Positions 10,421 through 19,565 of a stretch of 64,000 nucleotides of DNA are shown here, in pieces. The DNA comes from Candidatus Thioglobus sp. (GTDB taxonomy: Bacteria; Pseudomonadota; Gammaproteobacteria; PS1; Pseudothioglobaceae), in contig JAOMMB010000003.1 in assembly GCA_028352435.1 (NCBI GenBank), positions 1-64,000 on the forward strand, given 5' to 3'. The notes below the pieces were generated by a model that saw nothing but the letters and a program-made list of their open reading frames with translations, did no database searches and was not told the DNA's origin. The position numbers were made by a program, and so were the translations under genes. Each line of letters starts with the position of its first letter. The stretch's first letter is position 1.

Positions 10421-10443
10421 AAGCCTTAATCAGGCTTTTTTTT
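10421..10443 (+). terminator. Intrinsic terminator after apbC
   Basis: The stem AAGCCT/AGGCTT with a short loop is followed by eight T. The next gene starts only a few bases later, so that gene's promoter must lie within or upstream of this hairpin. Confidence 0.8.
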
Positions 10444-10446
10444 CGT

Positions 10447-10869
10447 ATGGACTATTTTCAACAATTTAAAGGTCGTTTTATTGGCATTATGCAATTAGAT
10501 GACTGTGACACATTACTACAAACACTTGTTAATAATCCAGATGACTGGTTTTTTTACGACACACTAAAATCAATGCCAAGCACAGCTCTTGATGCTAGCG
10601 AGTTTGTTGATAGCATTAAACAAATAAAATCTATTGTAAATGATGAGCATGATGAGCGCTATTGCGGAATTGTGTATGCAGATGATTTAAAAAATCCAAC
10701 TTTTATTAAAATATTTCATCCCAAAAATTTAGGAAAAAGCTGTGGTAGTAGCGAGAATCCTCCAATACCACAGTGGCTTATTTCTAAAGAAAAGCCAATG
10801 GATGTTGTTGCTGAATTTGGCGTACAAGAAGTACCTGAAGGATTTGCCTCTAAATATCTAAAGTTTTAA
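10447..10869 (+). CDS. Conserved-looking hypothetical protein
   Basis: This 140-residue soluble acidic protein has no signal peptide or membrane segment and no family I can name. Cys19, Cys103 (YCGIVY region) and Cys in GKSCGSS are present but do not form a recognised metal motif. The C-terminal EVPEGFASKYLKF looks like a folded-domain end. The ATG follows the terminator T run by three bases, and no Shine-Dalgarno sequence is visible, so translation may be leaderless or the true transcript begins upstream. It faces the isc operon tail convergently, with a structured repeat in the gap. Clean codon use suggests it is a real gene. Confidence 0.6.
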   Translation: MDYFQQFKGRFIGIMQLDDCDTLLQTLVNNPDDWFFYDTLKSMPSTALDASEFVDSIKQIKSIVNDEHDERYCGIVYADDLKNPTFIKIFHPKNLGKSCGSSENPPIPQWLISKEKPMDVVAEFGVQEVPEGFASKYLKF

Positions 10870-10889
10870 AAAAACACAATTCTAAATAA

Positions 10890-11002
10890 AGAGTTTTTTT
10901 TATTTTATAAGGCAGATTTGTTTTTAAGTGAAAGAGTGTAGTAATATCTACACGACTTAAAGAAAAAATAAATCTAACAAAATAAAATGAGAAAAGTCAA
11001 AG
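10890..11002 (-). repeat. Structured intergenic repeat, copy 2 (after fdx)
   Basis: In fdx orientation this copy begins a few bases after the stop codon. It shares TTTTGTTAGATTT and AAATCTGCCTTATA with the other copies. The inner hairpin differs: GTGTAG...CTACAC, flanked by TTTAAGT/ACTTAAA, and the outer helix is ATTTTAT/ATAAAAT. Base changes relative to copy 1 occur in pairs, which supports a conserved RNA or DNA fold. Confidence 0.75.
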
Positions 11003-11003
11003 C

Positions 11004-11342
11004 TTAATGGTTTTCAGAGACTTGATTAATGGTGTACTTTGGAATCTCTACCACTAAGTCAGTGTCCCTCAACACTGACTGACAAGATAGGCGCGAATCT
11101 GGGTCTAAACCCCATGCTTTATCTAACATATCATCTTCTATTTCATCAGATTCAGCTAGTGAATCAAAACCTTCACGTACATAAATATGGCAAGTTGTAC
11201 AAGCATTTGACATTTCACAAGCATGTTCGATTTCAACATCGTTTGCAAGCATAGCATTACAAACTGTTTCCCCAGCTTTAGCTTCAATAACAATACCTTC
11301 TGGGCATAAATCATGGTGAGGTAAGATGATAATTTGTGGCAT
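11004..11342 (-). CDS. fdx: ISC-system [2Fe-2S] ferredoxin
   Basis: Fdx supplies electrons for iron-sulfur cluster assembly on IscU. At 112 residues it has the adrenodoxin-type length. The four cluster ligands are Cys42, Cys48, Cys51 and Cys87 (CEMSNACTTC and SCQ), the same numbering as the E. coli protein. It is the last gene of the isc operon, 25 bases after hscA. A structured repeat copy begins right after its stop codon. Confidence 0.96.
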   Translation of the reverse strand: MPQIIILPHHDLCPEGIVIEAKAGETVCNAMLANDVEIEHACEMSNACTTCHIYVREGFDSLAESDEIEDDMLDKAWGLDPDSRLSCQSVLRDTDLVVEIPKYTINQVSENH

Positions 11343-11367
11343 GTTAATTTCCTAATTTTTCAGTGGG

Positions 11368-13212
11368 TTAAAATTCATCGACATTATGGCCTTGCATGGC
11401 TTTCATAACTGCAGTATTCATTCGCATTTCTACAAACTTTCCACAGACCTTTTCAAGGTTGTCTATTTTACTTTTAATAATTTTTTCGTCATTATCAAGA
11501 GCGACAGCTTCTAATTCGACTTTAGCTTCCAATATACTCTTAAGCATCTTTTTATCAAGCATATCCTGGTCTTTATCAAGGGCAGATTCAATAGCTTTAA
11601 GCGTTCTACTTGCATTTACTTGAACCTCATGAAGTTGTCTTGCATAAATATCAGATTTAGCAAAAAGAATAGAATCTTTAAGCATTTTCTCCATCTCGCC
11701 ATCGGTTAGACCATATGAAGGCTTAATAATTACTTCGGCCTTAACACCTGATATTTTCTCTGAAGCATTAACCGATAATAAGCCATCAGCATCTACTTGA
11801 AATTCTACGTGTATACGAGCATTACCAGCAACCATTGGTGGAATGCCTTTTAAATCAAACCGACCAAGAGATCGACAGTCTTTTACAAGCTCACGCTCAC
11901 CTTGTAAAACATGGATACTCATGGCAGTTTGCCCATCTTTAAAGGTGGTAAATTCTTGAGCGCGAGTAATAGGAATAGTGGTATTTCGATGAACTACCTT
12001 CTCTACCAATCCACCCATCGTTTCTAAGCCTAGCGATAATGGTAATACATCAAGTAATAACATTTCATCGGTTGACTTATTACCCGCTAGTAAATTTGCC
12101 TGAATAGCGGCACCTTTGGCAACAACCTCATCTGGATTAATAGAGCACAGTACCGGCTTAGCAAATAACTCACTCACCATTGATCGTACCAATGGCATGC
12201 GAGTAGAGCCACCAACCATAATAATATCTTTAACATCACTCATGTCTACTTGCGCATCACGAAGTGCGCGCTTAACCAGTAATAAGGTACGCTTAATAAG
12301 TTTTGTAGATAATTCGTCGAATTTTTCTCGTGTAATTTTATAAGGGGTTTTAATGCAATCAAATTCTGCAAGATCCTTAGTACTTAATGTTTCTTTAGCC
12401 ACACGAGAAAATTGCTTAATTTTTTGTATTTGAGCGGGTGTAAGCTCAGTAATGCCCATTTTTTCAATACAGTCATCAATAATTAGCTGATCAAAATCAT
12501 CACCGCCTAGGGTTGAATCACCGCCAGTAGCTAATACTTTAAAAACACCCTTACTAAAGCTCAAGATAGAGATGTCAAAAGTGCCACCACCTAAATCATA
12601 AATGGCATGAATACCCTCTTCACCGGACTCTAAACCATAAGCCACTGCAGCTGCTGTTGGCTCATTAAGTAAACGCAGCGTATTTAGCCCAGCCAAAGTG
12701 GCTGCATCTTTTGTTGCTTGACGCTGTGCGTCGTTAAAGTAAGCAGGAACAGTAATAACTGCTCCTACTAATTCTCCACCTAATGACTCTTCAGCACGCT
12801 GCTTTAAGGCGGATAAAATACTACTTGAAATTTCAACGGCAGATAAGTTACCCATAGCCGTATGAAATAAAACGTTATTGCCATTTTCAACCAGTTGATA
12901 AGGGCAATTTTTAAATTCTTTTACCTCTTTATATCCCAGCCCCATAAAACGCTTAACAGAGATAATGGTATTGGTTGGATCAGTTTTCGCATAAGGACAT
13001 GCGTCACAACCAACGGTTAGCTTATTATCTTTGCCACAATGTACAACTGATGGAAGAATTGATTCATTGTTTTCGTCAGTAAGAACAACACTTTGGCCAC
13101 TCTTCACAGAAGCTACCAATGAATTTGTAGTACCTAGATCAATACCAATCGCTAATTTATGCTGGTGAGGAGCGCTAGATTGTCCAGGCTCAGATATTTG
13201 TAATAATGCCAT
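11368..13212 (-). CDS. hscA: Hsp70-type chaperone HscA for Fe-S cluster transfer
   Basis: HscA uses ATP, with co-chaperone HscB, to help release the cluster from IscU. The nucleotide-binding domain shows [10 protein letters not shown] near residue 22, then [16 protein letters not shown] and [12 protein letters not shown], then VGGSTRMP. The substrate-binding domain follows ([22 protein letters not shown]). The 614-residue length is typical for HscA and shorter than DnaK, and it lacks the DnaK C-terminal tail. It lies between hscB (3 bases apart) and fdx in the standard isc order. Confidence 0.96.
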   Translation of the reverse strand: MALLQISEPGQSSAPHQHKLAIGIDLGTTNSLVASVKSGQSVVLTDENNESILPSVVHCGKDNKLTVGCDACPYAKTDPTNTIISVKRFMGLGYKEVKEFKNCPYQLVENGNNVLFHTAMGNLSAVEISSSILSALKQRAEESLGGELVGAVITVPAYFNDAQRQATKDAATLAGLNTLRLLNEPTAAAVAYGLESGEEGIHAIYDLGGGTFDISILSFSKGVFKVLATGGDSTLGGDDFDQLIIDDCIEKMGITELTPAQIQKIKQFSRVAKETLSTKDLAEFDCIKTPYKITREKFDELSTKLIKRTLLLVKRALRDAQVDMSDVKDIIMVGGSTRMPLVRSMVSELFAKPVLCSINPDEVVAKGAAIQANLLAGNKSTDEMLLLDVLPLSLGLETMGGLVEKVVHRNTTIPITRAQEFTTFKDGQTAMSIHVLQGERELVKDCRSLGRFDLKGIPPMVAGNARIHVEFQVDADGLLSVNASEKISGVKAEVIIKPSYGLTDGEMEKMLKDSILFAKSDIYARQLHEVQVNASRTLKAIESALDKDQDMLDKKMLKSILEAKVELEAVALDNDEKIIKSKIDNLEKVCGKFVEMRMNTAVMKAMQGHNVDEF

Positions 13213-13215
13213 TAC

Positions 13216-13731
13216 TTATATCCACTCATCCAATAGCTGCTTTGCTTGGAGATTTAGCTGCTCATAAAATTTTAGTTCTCTGACCATATTCTTAATTTGA
13301 TTTTTGTTTTGAGTGGAATTAAATGCTTCACTAATATTATCAATATTTTTCTTGATCTTGCTGGATATTTTTTCAATAAATTCATCTAACTCTAATTCAT
13401 CTTTATCAGCTTCAATTGCCTCTAACGCTTCTCTTAGTTCTATTTGTGACATTAAGAAGCTTACATCCATTTGCGTGTCTTTTTCATCGAAAGCATTAAT
13501 ACCTTCTAACTCAAGAAGATAAGTTGAACGCAATAATGCCGACTTTAATGTGTCATAAGCCGTATTAATTAAAGAAGTATTTTGTAGTGCCAGATTTTTC
13601 TCTTTATCACCACTGATAGCAAAGTTATCAGGATGAAACTTTGCCACTTGCTGCTGATAAGCAGATTCAAGCTTTGCTAGGTCGGTATTAAAATTTGGCG
13701 TTAATGAAAATAACTCGAAATAGTTTTTCAT
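13216..13731 (-). CDS. hscB: J-domain co-chaperone HscB
   Basis: HscB is the J-protein that delivers IscU to HscA and stimulates its ATPase. The J domain covers about residues 1-75, with the essential HPD motif at residues 33-35 (KFHPDNF). A helical C-terminal domain follows for IscU contact. The length of 171 residues matches the family. It is placed between iscA and hscA in the isc operon, with only three bases to hscA. Confidence 0.94.
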   Translation of the reverse strand: MKNYFELFSLTPNFNTDLAKLESAYQQQVAKFHPDNFAISGDKEKNLALQNTSLINTAYDTLKSALLRSTYLLELEGINAFDEKDTQMDVSFLMSQIELREALEAIEADKDELELDEFIEKISSKIKKNIDNISEAFNSTQNKNQIKNMVRELKFYEQLNLQAKQLLDEWI

Positions 13732-13756
13732 AGATCTTGAAGAATTATACGATTAG

Positions 13757-14080
13757 CTATACAGTGAACGATTCGCCACAGCCACATTCAGCTTTAGCAT
13801 TAGGATTGTTAAATTCAAAACCTTCATTTAACCCCTCTTTAACGTAATCAACTTCAGTACCATCAAGATAGATCAAACTTTTAGCGTCAATAATAACTTG
13901 AACACCATTATTTTCAAACACTGTGTCGTCATTATTGGTGCTATCAACAAATTCGATGTTATAGCCTAATCCTGAACAACCAGTCGTTTGCACACTAAGG
14001 CGTATACCAATACCAGAACCACGATTAGTTAAAAAATTGACAACACGCTTGGCAGCAGTGTCTGTTAAGCTTATTGCCAT
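13757..14080 (-). CDS. iscA: Iron-sulfur cluster assembly A-type carrier IscA
   Basis: IscA is an A-type carrier that accepts clusters from IscU and passes them to apoproteins. The three ligand cysteines are Cys35 (TGCSGL) and Cys99/Cys101 (ECGCGESF), exactly the E. coli IscA numbering. It has 107 residues and lies six bases after iscU. Confidence 0.96.
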   Translation of the reverse strand: MAISLTDTAAKRVVNFLTNRGSGIGIRLSVQTTGCSGLGYNIEFVDSTNNDDTVFENNGVQVIIDAKSLIYLDGTEVDYVKEGLNEGFEFNNPNAKAECGCGESFTV

Positions 14081-14086
14081 AGCGAG

Positions 14087-14464
14087 TTATGCTTTACTTT
14101 TAATATCGTTAATGGCAGCCTTAATTGCATCTTCTGCAAGAACTGAACAATGTATCTTAACAGGCGGTAATGCTAGCTCTTCAGCGATATCAGTATTTTT
14201 GATTTCTGATGCCTCATCAAGTGTTTTACCTTTAACCCATTCTGTTAACAACGAGCTAGATGCAATTGCTGAACCACAACCATATGTTTTAAACTTAGCG
14301 TCTTCAATGACGCCCTCATCGTTAATCTGAATTTGAAGACGCATTACATCACCACAAGCTGGTGCACCGACCATGCCAGTACCTACATTTTTTGCATCTT
14401 TATCTAGTACACCAACGTTGCGAGGATTCTCATAATGATCTAGTACCTTTTCACCGTATGCCAT
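14087..14464 (-). CDS. iscU: Iron-sulfur cluster scaffold IscU
   Basis: IscU is the scaffold on which IscS-derived sulfur and iron are assembled. Cluster ligands Cys37, Cys63 and Cys106 are all present. The HscA recognition sequence LPPVK lies at residues 99-103, just before Cys106. It is 125 residues long, in order between iscS and iscA. Confidence 0.97.
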   Translation of the reverse strand: MAYGEKVLDHYENPRNVGVLDKDAKNVGTGMVGAPACGDVMRLQIQINDEGVIEDAKFKTYGCGSAIASSSLLTEWVKGKTLDEASEIKNTDIAEELALPPVKIHCSVLAEDAIKAAINDIKSKA

Positions 14465-14540
14465 GTTATTTCTCCTTTGTGTTTTATTGGGTTAGTGTAA
14501 TCTTTTTAGTGACTACTAACCCTTGTATATTTTAAGTAAT

Positions 14541-15755
14541 TTAGTGAGCAGCCCATTCAACTTTACTAATATCAATGCCGTCTTTGAACATATCCCAAAG
14601 TGGTGATAAATCACGTAATTTTTGAACTTTTTCACGCACCAAGTCGATTGCCTTGTCTATATCTTGCTCTGTAGTGTAACGGCCAATACTAAATCTAATT
14701 GATGAATGAGCTAGTTCGTCTGATAAACCTAACGCACGTAATACGTATGAAGGCTCAAGACTTGCTGATGTACAAGCAGACCCTGAAGATACAGCAATAT
14801 CGTTAATTGCCATCATTAAAGACTCGCCTTCAACATAGTTAAAACTAATATTTAGGTTGCCCGGAATACGAGAATCCATATCACCATTAATAACTACCTC
14901 TTCCATGCCATCAAAACCGGCAAGTAAGCGATCACGTAATATACCAAATCTTATGTACTCATCAGCCATTTCAGCATTAGCAATGGCAAAAGCTTCGCCC
15001 ATACCAACAATTTGGTGTGTAGCTAATGTACCAGAACGCATACCGCGCTCATGGCCGCCACCATGCATTTGTGCCTCTAGGCGGATTCTTGGTTTACGCT
15101 GCACATACAATGCACCCACACCCTTTGGACCATAAATTTTATGAGCTGAAAAACTCATTAAATCAACAGGAAGTTCTTTTAAATTAATTGGAACTTTTCC
15201 TGCAGATTGTGCTGCATCAACGTGAAAGAAAGTTTTATTTTCACGGCACAAGTTACCAATTGTTTCAATATCCTGAATCACACCAATTTCATTATTCACA
15301 TGCATGATTGACACTAAAATTGTATCTTCACGCATAGCAGCTTTCAAGACATTAATATCCAACAAGCCATTAGGCAATGGATCAAGATAATCTACCTCAT
15401 AGCCTTCACGCTCAAGCTGACGACAAGTATCTAAAACAGCTTTATGTTCTGTTTTTAGGGTAATGATATGTTTGCCATTTTTATGATAAAAATGCGCAAT
15501 ACCTTTAATAGCTAAATTATTTGATTCAGTTGCACCAGAAGTCCAAACAATCTCTTTCGTATCAGCACCAATTAAATCTGCAACTTGCTGACGAGCCTTT
15601 TTAACTGCTGTATCCGCTTGCCATCCATAAAAATGAGAATTTGAAGCGGGGTTGCCAAAATCACCTTCCATTGTCAAGTGTTTCATCATTTCTTCTGCGA
15701 CACGTTTATCAACTGGAGTTGTTGATGAGTAGTCCATGTAGATAGGGTTTGCCAT
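14541..15755 (-). CDS. iscS: Cysteine desulfurase IscS
   Basis: IscS is the PLP enzyme that takes sulfur from cysteine for Fe-S clusters and tRNA thiolation. Visible are the PLP-lysine region [13 protein letters not shown] and the mobile catalytic loop SGSACTSAS with Cys328, the long-loop group I form. The length of 404 residues is usual. It is the second gene of the isc operon, after iscR. It may also supply sulfur to TtcA, encoded nearby. Confidence 0.97.
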   Translation of the reverse strand: MANPIYMDYSSTTPVDKRVAEEMMKHLTMEGDFGNPASNSHFYGWQADTAVKKARQQVADLIGADTKEIVWTSGATESNNLAIKGIAHFYHKNGKHIITLKTEHKAVLDTCRQLEREGYEVDYLDPLPNGLLDINVLKAAMREDTILVSIMHVNNEIGVIQDIETIGNLCRENKTFFHVDAAQSAGKVPINLKELPVDLMSFSAHKIYGPKGVGALYVQRKPRIRLEAQMHGGGHERGMRSGTLATHQIVGMGEAFAIANAEMADEYIRFGILRDRLLAGFDGMEEVVINGDMDSRIPGNLNISFNYVEGESLMMAINDIAVSSGSACTSASLEPSYVLRALGLSDELAHSSIRFSIGRYTTEQDIDKAIDLVREKVQKLRDLSPLWDMFKDGIDISKVEWAAH

Positions 15756-15759
15756 AATT

Positions 15760-16179
15760 TTATAATCCTTTAGTTAAGTTGTGATCGTCCATCACCATTT
15801 GCAAGGTTTTGCCGGACAAGAAAGTTCTAATTTGCTCACTTACTTCACACCATAATTGGTGAGAAATACACTGGCGTCCATTATTACAAGCAGACATACC
15901 TTTACAACGACGTAAATCAATATTTTCGTCAACTGCTTCAATAATCTGAGTTAAATTAATATCTTTAGCCGCTAATTCTAGCAAGTACCCGCCACCAGGG
16001 CCACGAACACTTTTGACTAATTCTGCACGACGCAATTTAGCAAAAAGTTGTTCTAAATAAGACAAAGAAATATTTTGTCGTTGGGAGATAATATCTAGGG
16101 TAATAGGCTTGCCCGTATCATTAGATGCTAAATCTAACATGGCAGTTACTGCGTAACGTCCTTTTGTTGTTAATTGCAT
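15760..16179 (-). CDS. iscR: Fe-S cluster-sensing repressor IscR (Rrf2 family)
   Basis: IscR is the Rrf2-family regulator that represses isc when it holds a [2Fe-2S] cluster. It has an N-terminal winged helix with recognition helix around residues 28-55. The cluster ligands Cys92, Cys98, Cys104 and His107 keep the E. coli numbering exactly. The length is 139 residues. It is the first gene of the isc operon, and two type 1 IscR boxes lie in its promoter, so autoregulation is expected. Confidence 0.96.
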   Translation of the reverse strand: MQLTTKGRYAVTAMLDLASNDTGKPITLDIISQRQNISLSYLEQLFAKLRRAELVKSVRGPGGGYLLELAAKDINLTQIIEAVDENIDLRRCKGMSACNNGRQCISHQLWCEVSEQIRTFLSGKTLQMVMDDHNLTKGL

Positions 16180-16212
16180 ATTGGTCTCGTATATAGAAGT
16201 AAACAGATTATT

Positions 16213-16243
16213 ATTATATACTTAACCAACTATTTTAGTCAAG
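16213..16243 (-). promoter_or_regulatory. isc operon promoter
   Basis: On the minus strand, TTGACT is followed after about 18 bases by TATAAT, some 35 bases upstream of the iscR start. The -35 element is embedded in an IscR-box sequence, so repressor binding would block it. Confidence 0.7.
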
Positions 16244-16245
16244 TA
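16222..16245 (-). promoter_or_regulatory. Type 1 IscR operator, proximal
   Basis: The minus strand reads TACTTGACTAAAATAGTTGG, which fits the known type 1 IscR consensus with a TGACTAAAATAGT core. It overlaps the promoter -35. Confidence 0.8.
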
Positions 16246-16249
16246 AAAA

Positions 16250-16273
16250 ATATACTATTTTAGTCAGGTATAG
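16250..16273 (-). promoter_or_regulatory. Type 1 IscR operator, distal
   Basis: The minus strand reads ATACCTGACTAAAATAGTAT. Its core TGACTAAAATAGT is identical to the proximal box, and the two centres lie 28 bases apart, nearly three helical turns. Paired boxes of this kind are known at the E. coli isc promoter. Confidence 0.8.
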
Positions 16274-16291
16274 AATTCATTAAAATTAAGG

Positions 16292-16990
16292 CTATTTACT
16301 CTCTATTTCCAAGTCATTAACAGAGCTATCTTTTTGATCTTTAATGTGTAATTCTTTAGAAACTTTATGCAGTTGAGAATCAACATCATGTAAATGCGAC
16401 AAAATTGAATTAATTGCTTTAATAGTAGGGTCATCTTCACTACCGCCTACTGCATAAGAATCAAAGCGATCTGACTTAATAGTCTTATCTTTAAGAACGC
16501 GCCCTGGCACACCTGCAACTGTCTTTCCAGCCTCAATGGACTTAACCACAACAGAATTCGAGCCCACCTTAACATGATCACCTAAAGTAATAGGGCCTAA
16601 AATTTTAGCACCAGCACCAATGACAACATTGTTACCTAAAGTTGGATGACGCTTGCCCTTATTCCAAGTAGTTCCACCCAAAGTAACACCATGATAAAGG
16701 GTCACATCATCGCCAATTTCAGCCGTTTCACCAATCACTACACCCATACCATGATCGATAAAAAATCGACGGCCAATAATCGCACCAGGGTGAATCTCAA
16801 TACCAGTAATCCAGCGAGAAAGCATCGAGATAAAACGAGCAAGCCATTTAAGCTTTAAAAGCCATAATCGGTGTGTTAGACGATAGAATAGCATTGCCTG
16901 AACACCCGAGTAACAAGTGATTATCTCAAAGGTATTTCTAGCTGCTGGGTCGCGTTCAAAAACGCTTTGAATGTCTTCAATAAATCTCAT
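16292..16990 (-). CDS. cysE: Serine O-acetyltransferase
   Basis: CysE makes O-acetylserine, the carbon precursor of cysteine, in the cytoplasm. The left-handed beta-helix hexapeptide region is clear ([20 protein letters not shown], then [14 protein letters not shown]). It carries the catalytic His-Asp residues and the C-terminal AGVPGRV turn. The 232-residue length with a truncated N-terminal helical domain matches the short NifP/SrpH-like type. It stands just upstream of the isc operon on the same strand, which fits cysteine supply to IscS, but the isc promoter lies between them. Confidence 0.93.
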   Translation of the reverse strand: MRFIEDIQSVFERDPAARNTFEIITCYSGVQAMLFYRLTHRLWLLKLKWLARFISMLSRWITGIEIHPGAIIGRRFFIDHGMGVVIGETAEIGDDVTLYHGVTLGGTTWNKGKRHPTLGNNVVIGAGAKILGPITLGDHVKVGSNSVVVKSIEAGKTVAGVPGRVLKDKTIKSDRFDSYAVGGSEDDPTIKAINSILSHLHDVDSQLHKVSKELHIKDQKDSSVNDLEIESK

Positions 16991-17100
16991 GGCAAAATTA
17001 TATCATAAATTACTAATAAGCTAGGATCGGCAATTAAGACAATGAATAAGATTTAAGGATTGCAATATGCAATAGATGTAAAGACCCTATAGGAGTTATT

Positions 17101-17838
17101 TTAATCATTAACTTCATCTAGCATTGGTCTCATGGCACTAAGTAAATTTTTATATAGGTTTGGCGTGCGCTTTTCTTCGGTTAATAGCCACTGTTTAAAA
17201 TGGTCACGCTCAGTTGGCATAGTAAAACACGCCGGGCATGAATCAGCAATTACTGGCAAATTTGCAGTGGCTGCAAAATCTGCTAATTGCCTCTCCCGAA
17301 CATACGCCATAGGGCGAATAACTCGCAAATCTTTAGCGTCATTAATATAGTGCGCTTTCATAGTTTGAATCTTACCATTATGACACATGCTCATCATTAA
17401 ACTCTCAGCTAAGTCATCCAGATGCTGACCTAAAGCTAAGACATTGTAACCCTCGCGCCGCGCCACTTGATACATTAAGCCACGCTTAATGCGTGCACAA
17501 AACGAACAATAGGAGTCACCTTTCATGCTTTCCTTGGCTTGCTCCAAAATAGAGAACTCTTCAAAAAAATAAGGAGTGTCAAATTTCTTAAAGAAGGTTT
17601 CTAATGCCTGCGGCTCAAACCCTTCAACCTGAGGGTCAATGGTTACTATTCCTAAATCAAAATTAATCGGCGCATGACGTTGAAAATGTCTTAGCAAGTG
17701 AAACAAGCTCAAAGAATCTTTGCCGCCAGAAACAGCCAGCAATATCTTGTCACCCTCTTTGATCATGCTGAAGTCATTAATAGCGCGACCTACTGGCTTA
17801 ATCAATAACTTTGGTAGTACTACTCTTGGTATAACCAT
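17101..17838 (-). CDS. ttcA: tRNA 2-thiocytidine biosynthesis protein TtcA
   Basis: TtcA thiolates cytidine 32 of certain tRNAs, using ATP and an oxygen-sensitive Fe-S cluster. The PP-loop SGGKDS is at residues 37-42. The cluster cysteines Cys111 and Cys114 (YCSFCARIKRG) and a third Cys in SCPACFTMPTERDH are present. It has 245 residues, a short-form TtcA. Its ATG lies 19 bases inside the 3' end of the M61 peptidase gene, so the two are coupled. Confidence 0.92.
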   Translation of the reverse strand: MVIPRVVLPKLLIKPVGRAINDFSMIKEGDKILLAVSGGKDSLSLFHLLRHFQRHAPINFDLGIVTIDPQVEGFEPQALETFFKKFDTPYFFEEFSILEQAKESMKGDSYCSFCARIKRGLMYQVARREGYNVLALGQHLDDLAESLMMSMCHNGKIQTMKAHYINDAKDLRVIRPMAYVRERQLADFAATANLPVIADSCPACFTMPTERDHFKQWLLTEEKRTPNLYKNLLSAMRPMLDEVND

Positions 17839-19565
17839 TTCTGCTGTTGTTTTAGAATGTTATCATCAAGCTCTGTGTTTAAGCTTAACTTGCAAAACGT
17901 TGGTGTTGTTTTACCAATCATGACTGGAATTTCTAATAATAATTCATCACGCAAAACGCCAATTTTGATCACCTCTCCTAAGCCAAACTTATTAATCTCA
18001 GCAATCAAGGCTTTATCCTTTAACTGCTGGTAGTTAACACTAACAATTTTATCACCCACATACAGTCCGGCACGTTGTGCAGTGGTATCTGCAAATACTT
18101 GAATAATGTGGCTATAGTCATCCTGGGTTTTAATTGTCAAACCAAAATCTGATAAATCTTCAGAATAGCTAACAAACTCGCAATTAACTCCAACATAGGC
18201 AAAACTTAGTTGTAATGGCAGCTCTTTTACACCATACAAATAATCATCAAAGAAAACTGTTAGATCATCATCAATCAATTCATTCACAATTAACTGAATA
18301 GTGTTATTTTCCAGGCCAGTGTCTTGATAGTGCACCCATGCATGGCGTAAAACATCATCTAGTGACTTTGCATCCTGGGTTTGTTTTCTGATTTCAATAT
18401 CCAGCACAAAAGCTAATAAAGCACCTTTAGTGTAATAACTAACAATGGCATTAGCCGCGTTTTCATCTTGCTGATAAAATTTAGTCCATGTCTCATAGCT
18501 AGACTCTGCTAATGACTGCGTAAAGCGCCCTGTTGATTTTTGCACGCGGGTAACGGTTTGCGCAAATAACGTCAGATACTGCTCTGGTTTTAATAGCTTT
18601 GATCTAAGCAAGGATAACTCGTCATAATAAGAGGTAAAGCCTTCAAAAATCCATAACTGCTCAGTATAGTTTTCACGGCTTAAATCTAGCTGATGAAAAT
18701 TAGCAGGCTTAATGGTTTTAACCCACCAAGAATGGAAATATTCATGTGAACAAAGCGCTAAAAAACGAGTGTACTGATTATTAATATCACCTATATTAAT
18801 TTCAGGCAACTCTTTTCTTGAGCAAATCAAACAACATGAGTTTTTATGCTCTAGGCCGCCATAACCTTGGGTTCTGACCAGAGTTAAAAATAAGTAATCA
18901 TCAAAAGGCATGTCATTGTTAAAAAAAGCGACATGATGCTGGCAAATAGTTTTCAAGTCTTGCTTTAAACGAGAAATATCGGCATTTTGCATGCCGGTCA
19001 AAGTCATTTGATGTTTAACATTGTTCACTTCAAAATCAAACAATGTGAAATCAGACATTTCAACGGGGTGATCAATTAAATCTTGATAATCATTTGCCTC
19101 AAAATTTAAAGTAGAAATTTTCTTAAGCCCTGTAGCAATCGACCAATTACCTTGTGTTTGGCTACTTTCTGCAGGTTTAATGCTTAGTTCACATTTTTCA
19201 TTTTCAAAGCCTAGTGGCAACAAAAACACACTGGTGCCATTAAAAAATGCCCTTTCATTAGTAAGATAAGCACTTCTTACTGATAAATCAAAGGCATACA
19301 CTTTATAATTTAAAGTAATTTCACCATTACATGGGCTAGTAATCCAGTGATTTTTATCTATTGACTTAATCTCTAGCACTTGTTCGCAACAATACGCCTG
19401 AATACTAACTATATTTTTAGCAAAATCTCGAATTAGATAGCTTCCAGGAATCCAACTTGGTAGAGAGAAAACTTGGCCTAATGGATTGGGATTTTGAAGT
19501 TTAAGTTCAACCTCAAACAAGTGAGCATGTAAATTTTTTGGGGTAATTGTATATTTAATTGCCAC
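17820..19565 (-). CDS. M61 family aminopeptidase with PDZ domain
   Basis: This is a zinc glycyl-aminopeptidase-type protein of family M61. The metal motif HEYFHSWW starts at residue 274, and the third ligand is expected in the ENYTEQLWIFEGFTSYY segment. A C-terminal PDZ-like domain covers roughly residues 480-550 (DFGLTIK...AQRAGLYVGDKIVSVN). No clear signal peptide is seen. The start is GTG, which overlaps the last base of the upstream tolC-like stop codon. The substrate is unknown. Confidence 0.88.
   Translation of the reverse strand: MAIKYTITPKNLHAHLFEVELKLQNPNPLGQVFSLPSWIPGSYLIRDFAKNIVSIQAYCCEQVLEIKSIDKNHWITSPCNGEITLNYKVYAFDLSVRSAYLTNERAFFNGTSVFLLPLGFENEKCELSIKPAESSQTQGNWSIATGLKKISTLNFEANDYQDLIDHPVEMSDFTLFDFEVNNVKHQMTLTGMQNADISRLKQDLKTICQHHVAFFNNDMPFDDYLFLTLVRTQGYGGLEHKNSCCLICSRKELPEINIGDINNQYTRFLALCSHEYFHSWWVKTIKPANFHQLDLSRENYTEQLWIFEGFTSYYDELSLLRSKLLKPEQYLTLFAQTVTRVQKSTGRFTQSLAESSYETWTKFYQQDENAANAIVSYYTKGALLAFVLDIEIRKQTQDAKSLDDVLRHAWVHYQDTGLENNTIQLIVNELIDDDLTVFFDDYLYGVKELPLQLSFAYVGVNCEFVSYSEDLSDFGLTIKTQDDYSHIIQVFADTTAQRAGLYVGDKIVSVNYQQLKDKALIAEINKFGLGEVIKIGVLRDELLLEIPVMIGKTTPTFCKLSLNTELDDNILKQQQKWLYQE

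Noticed and set aside
14037-14330. Open frame antisense to iscU and iscA
   Set aside because: It is a shadow frame; the minus strand carries verified cysteine ligands.
17820-17838. ttcA start moved downstream to avoid overlap with M61
   Set aside because: A 19-base overlap is common in this tightly packed run, and no better ATG precedes the PP loop at a family-like distance.
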